A program made the translations under genes and the position numbers. The notes under the pieces are model-generated. The model made no database searches, had not been told where the DNA came from, and was given only the letters and a program-made list of their open reading frames with translations. Shown here in pieces: positions 19,074-25,036 of a stretch of DNA of 25,036 nucleotides (position 1 is the stretch's first letter; every line of letters begins with the position of its first letter). The stretch comes from Oopsacas minuta (taxonomy: Eukaryota > Porifera > Hexactinellida > Lyssacinosida > Leucopsacidae). The DNA lies in assembly GCA_024704765.1 (NCBI GenBank), contig JAKMXF010000067.1, positions 1-25,036 of the forward strand. The letters run 5' to 3'.

Positions 19074-20348
19074 CTAATTTTCTAAAGCCAATTCCTCATA
19101 TTGTTTTTTGAGAAGCTGGCTGTCTATATTTCTCGAATTATGTTTGAAATATGTTCCAGATCTACTGTCTTACAAAGAATTTTTTACAGCATGCATCATT
19201 ATTTTGGTCAATTATAGTTGGGCAGTTGGGTTTACCTGGAAGCACAAATTCATCAATTTCGTAAGAAATTCTTTAATGTGTTTTAACAATCAAGTGAGAC
19301 AATTTTCATACAGGTTATTCAAAACGGTTGAGTTTTAGAATCTATCTGATATAGAGGCCGACTGGCAGAGTTTGGCATTCTTAGCCAGGTAAAATGGCGG
19401 CTGAAAAGTTCCTGAAAATCGAGGAAGACGAAACACCACTTTTTCACCGAAAAAATGGCCATTTATTGTAAATATTATACAAATTCCTGTACTATAAGCG
19501 TAAATAATCCATTCATTGAACTATATAGCATGGTTGATGCCTATCAATATAGTGGCAATTTATGGCGTAATCTCATGCCTCTGATGGCCAAAATCTGCTT
19601 TCCAGGTGGTTTGGGGGCAAATTGACATTTGTGTGCAAATAATATAAAAAATATTTACAGATAAGGCCATGAAATGTATACATCATGTTGTAAACATATG
19701 ACAGATAATACTTATGCAATAATTGATATAACTATTGGAGTGTACTTTGCCCTTATGGCTGGGTGGTTTGATGACAAAATTAGGGCTTGCTAGCCAAAAT
19801 GCTAGATATTTCGGAAAGTATTTATGATAGTGCTCTAAATTTTCCACCACGTATTAGTATGATAGAGAACTATCGAAAAATGTAATAATATCACTTTGGG
19901 AGTAAATTGGAATCTGTGGAAGTGCAGGGTAAACCGTACCCTTCAAGCTCACCAATGTTATCCCTTTCACCAGATCAATTATCTAGTATTATTTTGCATG
20001 ACTAGTTTGAATGTTTCCATATTATATTCGATTAGTAACTATAATTTCGACAGAACGTCAGTTCATCCATAACACCCTTATACCAATTCTTCATACTATA
20101 TTTCTATTATCTATTCCTCTTATAGGCATGTTATACAACTTGCTATTCTCTCCTAAATGAATATTGCTCTATTCATCTCTAATTTACATCGTGATGTTCT
20201 AACATTTTGTGAATACTTTTCTATTAAGTTTCTTGTTTTAATTGTTACACATATATTCTATTTGTATATTCTTGTGTTATAATAGTCAATGAAACATGCT
20301 TAATGATAGTTATGATTGTTTGCATGCGAATCAGTTTCATATTCTACT

Positions 20349-21483
20349 CGCGTATCAAAGCAAAACTGTCCAACTGTGGCAGACTGGGAGTGCAAGTCAG
20401 GATTATTTGTTTGTGTTATGATTAATCATATTCAATATGATTAATTGTGTAAAACTACATACCTAACATCTTTTGAATAAAATGCAATAAGTTACCAAGT
20501 GTGATTAATCATATGATAAATAATTTTGATAAGATTTAAAATGTCAAAATTGTAATCTAAATATTTTACTATACCTTACTAGCAGTTAAAACGAAATCTC
20601 TAGCATGATTTTGAAAAATATGCAAAGGTGTAAAATGTGATTATTCATATTATAATCTGTGAATATGGCACTTTCTGACTCGAAATTTCTCAACATCGGA
20701 CTCTACGCACCCAATTACTCCTGACAGCATGTTCAAACCTAATCTCTAGCTTGGGCGCTGGCGTTATTTCCGCCTCCTCTCAGCCCTTTTCCGGCTCCGA
20801 TTTTAGCTATAAATTGAAATAAAGTGTGACTGGTTGATTTATTTAGATTGTGCTTACAATATGTACTTACCATTATGAGGTTTTCATATGTTTTAAGCAT
20901 TTGTGTAGAAATGGATGCCCACAACGTCTGCGGAAACCTCATCCCAGAATGATTATATTTATTCAGATTATCAAATTGTAAATAGTTACAAATTTATGTA
21001 TTTATATCGGGGAGGATCCGAGTATTGAAATAACGAGAAAATATATAATTATCAACTTGATCTAAAATATATCACAATTATTTAGTTCCATGTGGGCATT
21101 GTTTTGCCAGTAATTGTTGGTAAGTGAGTCATCAGCTCAGGTGGTGTATCTGTTGATAAGTGTGTTACATATTGTAATAAATACTGTGTATTCAACTCCA
21201 GGAGCCGTTGAATAAACTGCTCCTGGAGTATTGATTAAGGAAAGTTAGTTTTAGAAAATCTCCTGAGCATACTAATATATGTTGGATGTGATACATTGGT
21301 CCAGGCTGAAACGGGGACCGGACCGCTGGGACTCAATACACCAATGATCCAAACTATCGCATCAAGACAGTTGTATCTGACAGGTCCTTTGGGTGGGCAA
21401 TTTGGCCTGGAGTTCATGCTCAAATGGCCTCCAAAAATCTATATTTTATCAAATACTCATCACTGAACACAATATTTAGGTAA
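20349..21483. other. No recognised gene
   Basis: Mostly AT-rich. It has a short GC-richer block at 21240-21430 with an open minus-strand frame that matches nothing I know, and a perfect 10-bp stem at 21196-21228. No splice-bounded exon of the receptor family was found. Confidence 0.45.
21196..21228. repeat. Perfect inverted repeat (hairpin)
   Basis: CTCCAGGAGC and GCTCCTGGAG are separated by 13 bases. The stem is GC-rich against an AT-rich background. Its role is unknown; each arm is itself nearly palindromic. Confidence 0.6.
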
Positions 21484-21485
21484 TA

Positions 21486-21624
21486 CAGTCAGGAGACAAA
21501 AGTATTCGAACACACAAATATATTGTAATAAATTGTATACTCTTTCCCGCTCCTATATATTGTGTAGTCTATATTCGTAGCTGCTATCTAGTAATTTGTA
21601 TAGAATAACATATGTTTTTCAAGA
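21486..21624 (+). mobile_element. Tc1/mariner-like transposon end, cut by contig junction
   Basis: TA-flanked CAGTCAGGAGACAAAAGTAT opens a 139-bp block that matches 14100-14238 in inverted orientation with three differences. It is cut by the N at 21625. Confidence 0.6.
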
Positions 21625-21625
21625 N
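21625..21625. other. Single-N contig junction
   Basis: A transposon end on the left meets the middle of a CTLD-A exon on the right. The exon frame is open right up to the N, so its 5' half is missing. Confidence 0.8.
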
Positions 21626-21904
21626 ATAGTATAACGGATATACAAACATACTTTAGATGCTATATTGGCCTGAATGATATACTTGTAGATGCTGGTACTG
21701 ATGGTAGTGCATTTGTGTGGGTAGATGGCAACACAAGTACATATAGGAACTTCGGTACATCAGGAGCGACATACCCTGCAGATACAGCTGACTATGATTG
21801 TGTTAGTTTCAGATATAAACCAGGAGGTGCTGGTCCTATATCAAATGGATGGATTAATCATTTTTGTAATATTCTAATAGATTGTCACTTCTGCACAAAA
21901 CCAG
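21626..21904 (+). CDS. CTLD-A exon, 5' half missing
   Basis: Encodes D-I-Q-T-Y-F-R-C-Y-I-G-L-N-D-I, F-V-W-V-D-G-N, Y-D-C-V-S-F-R-Y, G-W-I-N-H-F-C and C-H-F-C, then CCAG|GTAACA. It is the same lectin type as 761-1195 and 24193-24636. The frame is open from the N at 21625. Confidence 0.75.
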
Positions 21905-24900
21905 GTAACAACATATTTGTACATTTTATCAGGGGCGTAGATCCCGGGGGGATGCTCTATGTAATCATCCCCCTACTTTGAACTTTTGAGATACGTCTAC
22001 ATTATTTTTTCTCTCAAATCTTTTGAGTTTCAACAGATTATCCTCTTGTTATATTCAAATTTCACTGTTCTCGAGTTTTTTTCAAAGATATGAATCTGAG
22101 ATGTCATTCTCTATTCCTACTCATTGAAATATATGCTATAATCCGGATAAATGTATACTTGTAAATAATCTCTATCGTGCTTATTAATAATTCGCACTCA
22201 TAGAGTCTCTTCGAATAATTTATACTTTAATCTAGATATATTAAAACAATAGGTTCTAGGTTCTTTTCAGACTACCAAGTATAAAGTATACTATATATAC
22301 TATGGTCTATGTTCTCTGCTGTTTTTATTATTCTATAACTACCTTTTTGTCGTTTAGGAAGTTTAATGACTACGATTATGGCATATTCATATTTGTCATA
22401 TGTAGAAAAGTGCATTTTTAAATTCTCTATCTCCCCCCAGAAAATTACGGATCTACGCTTCTGCATTTTATGCAAAATACAACTATAATATGACCTTTAT
22501 ACAACAATATATATGGTATAAGAATACATTGGGTACCTGAGAATGACCATAAATCATGTATCTAAAGTTTGTACATAGAATTGAAGCTATAAATATGTTT
22601 TGTTTACCTATAGCAACACCCAATGTATGTGATCTCATCTATGAAGGATCATGTTATCGAGTATTTGAAGTGAGTACTGGAATCAACTGGTTAGATGCTC
22701 AATCTAGTTGTGCTGTATGGGGTGGTGACTTGACTAGTATTGCCACACAGAGAGAGAATAACTACTTATACACTATTATAATGAGTAATAATTGTTGGAT
22801 AGGATTGAATGATAGGAGTGTAGAGGGAACATATACTTGGTCTGATGATACAACAGTTAGTTATGCAAACTGGACAAATCTCCCAACTACTGCTGGTAAT
22901 TGTATTGAGATTAACACAGATGGAGGTGTTAGTTGGGAAACTGTGAACTGTGAGGATAATCTAAACACTTTTGTATGCAAAAGAGCATCAACTAGTACTG
23001 TAACAATAGGTTTGTAATTATATACTACGGATGTATATATATTCTTTGAATTTTTCATATTAATAATATCCACTCTCAGTTGATAGATTTGGAGAACTCA
23101 CCAACGAAAGATTTGACTTCCAACTGCTTAACTCAAATACTTTCTTGTTCACTTCACTTACATTAGCTTGTGGAGGAGTAGAGAGTAATGTTATCGTATG
23201 GAATTTTTCAGAAGACTCAGATCTATCAAACAGTGTAAGTATGATAGCAACGTATAGTAGTACAGAAACTGGATTAAGTTGGTTAGTAGTTAATATTACC
23301 AGACAAGGATATTATCAGTGTCAAACCAGTACATCATCTTATATAATTGGTTTGTATGATCCATCTTTAACAACAGGTGAGTAGATCGTTAATTGATATT
23401 TCTGAAATATTTTCCACTATCTTTCCCTCTAGTTGCGGTTGAAGAAGAAACATACATATATATAGTAGGAGTAGATAGTGAAGATATATTACTATTGTGT
23501 GATCCTACTGAGATTGGTAGCTTGAGTGCAATTATGTGGGATAGCGTGTATAATAACCCAATCAACATAAATAATGTGAGTGCTACATTACCAACAGAGT
23601 CTAGAGCATTCAGCTGTATGAGAGATACAGCTACTATCGTTATGATCTATCTTTCGGTGACAGGTATTCGATCAATATTTATTGTACAATTTACAAACTG
23701 ATTCATTCATCATTTTTCATATATATAGTTCCTGAAATATCCGTTTTCTATGGTCAATTCTTGGCTGAAAGCTTTTCATCAACTTATCCATCTACGAATA
23801 AGATTGCTATACCATTAGAATCAATAGATATTTCTATGTTCATCAACCTAATTGGAAAATGGAATATTCCAGGAGATATGAACAGTACTGACTCAACGAT
23901 AGATATTGCTGAATTTATGGAAGAAAACGCTGGATTATACACGTTCTATACTGATAACAACTGGAATCAAGAAGAAGCAATAGTTATGCAGATTAACATT
24001 ACATCTGCACCTCCTCGACCAGGTATATACTTCTGAGGATAAATTATTATGTATTACGAAAGTAAGAAAACTCGTTGTGTATTCTTGAAGATCTTATGGA
24101 ATATATTCGGCCATGAGATGGATAACTATATAATATTTATAAGGAATCTGATAATAGAATAGTTTGAAAAGTAATTATTCTTGAATCTTTAGGTTTAATC
24201 CCAGATGAAGAATTTACATATGGTGGTACTTCTTTCGGATTAATCTCGAAGTCAACTGGATTAGACTGGTTAAGTGCTCAACTGAATTGTAATAACTGGG
24301 GTACTAGAGGAAATCTTGTTACTATAAAGTCAGCAGTAGAAGATAGCTTACTGTTATATAGTAGTACAGATATAAATACATACTTTGGATGTTGGATAGG
24401 TCTAAATGATATAGAAAATGATGCTGGTACTAATGCTAGTGCATTTGTTTGGGTAGATGGTAGTAGCAGTACTTATAGGAACTTCGATTCACAAATTGGA
24501 ATAAATCCCGGAGATGGAAATTCAGCATGGGACTGTGTTAGATTCAGATACAGGAATGGAGTAGGAGAATTATCAACCGATTGGATTAATCGAGGTTGTG
24601 GTGACATGAGAAATTGTTACTTCTGCAATCAACCAGGTAAGTTATCATTACATGTAGTTGTTTATGAAAATAATGAATTTGTTTGATTCCAGCAAAACCC
24701 AGTGAATGTGATCTGATCTATAATGGATCTTGCTATCGATTGTTTGAAGTGAGTGATGGAATCAACTGGTTAAATGCTCAATCTACTTGTGCTGTATGGG
24801 GTGGTGACTTGACTAGTATTACTACAGAGAGAGAGAATAATTACTTATACACTATTATCCCTGATACAGTGAGTAATTGCTGGATAGGATTGAATGATAG

Positions 24901-25036
24901 AGATGGAGAGGGAACATATACCTGGACTGATGGTTCAGTATATAGTCATACAAACTGGACAGGGAGTGAACCATCTAATAGTAATGAAGATTGTGTTGAC
25001 ATAATAAGAGCTGGAGAGGGTAGTTGGGGGAATGTG
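21626..25036 (+). CDS. CTLD/Ig receptor gene with repeated lectin-Ig module, partial at both ends
   Basis: Exons: CTLD-A (21626..21904, 5' cut), CTLD-B (22614..23009), Ig1 (23080..23376), Ig2 (23433..23663), Ig3 (23729..24022), CTLD-A' (24193..24636), CTLD-B' (24693..25036, window end). Every complete exon is phase 1-1 and a multiple of three (396, 297, 231, 294, 444 nt), with GT/AG borders. Ig3 splices in frame to CTLD-A', with no signal-peptide or membrane exon in the 170-bp intron between them, so the simplest reading is one protein with a repeated CTLD-CTLD-Ig-Ig-Ig module. Two separate genes cannot be excluded. No internal stops were seen, in contrast to the minus-strand copies. It is probably a type I surface receptor whose membrane part lies beyond the window. 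Confidence 0.75.
22614..23009 (+). CDS. CTLD-B exon
   Basis: Acceptor acctatag|CAACACC; 132 codons. The CTLD core is C-D-L-I..S-C-Y-R-V-F, C-A-V-W-G-G-D-L-T-S-I, N-C-W-I-G-L-N-D, Y-T-W-S-D-D, N-C-I-E-I, S-W-E-T-V-N-C and F-V-C-K-R. The calcium motif is lost (no EPN or QPD; WET replaces WND). The donor ACAATAG|GTTTGT is weaker than in the paralogues. Confidence 0.8.
23080..24022 (+). CDS. Ig1, Ig2 and Ig3 exons
   Basis: Ig1 (23080..23376) has T-L-A-C..V-I-V-W-N-F...G-Y-Y-Q-C and is the intact counterpart of 12286-12606, with TGG where that copy has TAG. Ig2 (23433..23663) has L-L-L-C-D-P..I-M-W-D and F-S-C. Ig3 (23729..24022) has G-K-W-N-I-P and N-A-G-L-Y-T-F-Y without the cysteine pair. Introns are 56 and 65 bp. 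Confidence 0.75.
24193..24636 (+). CDS. CTLD-A' exon
   Basis: 148 codons, phase 1-1. W-L-S-A-Q-L-N-C-N-N-W, C-W-I-G-L-N-D-I, F-V-W-V-D-G-S, W-D-C-V-R-F-R-Y, D-W-I-N-R-G-C and C-Y-F-C. It is a second copy of the CTLD-A module within the array. Confidence 0.8.
24693..25036 (+). CDS. CTLD-B' exon, runs off the window
   Basis: Acceptor gattccag|CAAAACC. C-D-L-I-Y-N-G-S-C-Y-R-L-F, C-A-V-W-G-G-D-L-T-S-I, N-C-W-I-G-L-N-D, Y-T-W-T-D-G-S and N-W-T-G-S-E-P-S. It is very close to the CTLD-B copies at 12651-12958 and 1-171. The 3' end is not in the window. Confidence 0.8.

Larger units (their letters stand above)
18184..20348 (+). repeat. Right arm of large inverted repeat
   Basis: About 2.2 kb, reverse-complementary to 16272-18182 with extra sequence in the middle, ending at CATATTCTACT (20348). 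The outer border is sharp: homology stops here although the Tc1-like ends further out match again. Confidence 0.8.

Noticed and set aside
21235-21423. 62-codon minus-strand frame in a GC-richer block
   Set aside because: No homology recognised and no splice context; it may be a transposon remnant but nothing supports it.
1-25036. tRNA or rRNA genes, bacterial operons
   Set aside because: No cloverleaf or rRNA core sequence was noticed, and the spliced genes exclude a bacterial origin.

Overview
This is eukaryotic, animal-type DNA. It is AT-rich, coding sequence is split into many small exons with GT/AG introns mostly of about 55-170 bp (two are about 600-700 bp), and the encoded domains are metazoan: C-type lectin-like (CTLD), immunoglobulin-like (Ig), leucine-rich repeat plus EGF, NHL repeats, and receptor-type protein tyrosine phosphatase (PTP). 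Compact introns, a lectin/Ig receptor family and degenerate PTP domains suggest a marine invertebrate. A demosponge of Amphimedon type is my best guess, but it is only an inference.

Layout. 1-1902 (minus): 5' end of a receptor gene with a signal-peptide exon, one CTLD exon and part of a second CTLD exon that carries a stop codon. 1903-3512: no gene; a probable non-autonomous transposon. 3513-5334 (plus): 3' part of a related receptor (Ig exon, transmembrane exon, short cytoplasmic tail), interrupted by a 5'-truncated LINE exactly at the Ig exon splice donor. 5376-6163 (minus): NHL-repeat fragment with a frameshift. 6774-7179: MITE with iterated subterminal motifs. 8845-10211 (plus): secreted or membrane LRR-EGF gene, cut by a single N. 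10213-12958 (minus): the core of the window, a receptor with CTLD, four Ig-like exons, a transmembrane exon, six YxxPhi tyrosine motifs and the start of a PTP domain, cut at the same N. 12959-13903: assembly gap. 13904-16271: transposon-derived sequence including a mariner-like and a pogo-like MITE. 16272-20348: large inverted repeat centred on an N at 18183, each arm holding a PTP catalytic-core exon that has lost the catalytic motifs. 20349-21624: no clear gene; ends in a Tc1-like terminus. 21626-25036 (plus): a second receptor array with CTLD-CTLD-Ig-Ig-Ig-CTLD-CTLD exons, running off the window.

How it fits together. The lectin and Ig exons are nearly all phase 1-1 and a multiple of three long, so modules can be duplicated or skipped without breaking frame. 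Taken together the pieces describe a family of cell-surface receptors: signal peptide, two atypical CTLDs, several Ig domains, one membrane pass, a tyrosine-rich tail, and a membrane-proximal PTP domain that looks catalytically dead. Such a molecule would bind an extracellular ligand and act inside the cell as a phosphotyrosine scaffold rather than as a phosphatase. That function is inferred.

The order of the pieces is not trustworthy. Single Ns at 10212, 18183 and 21625 each join pieces that do not belong together, and an 86-bp exact match links 1-86 to 12873-12958.
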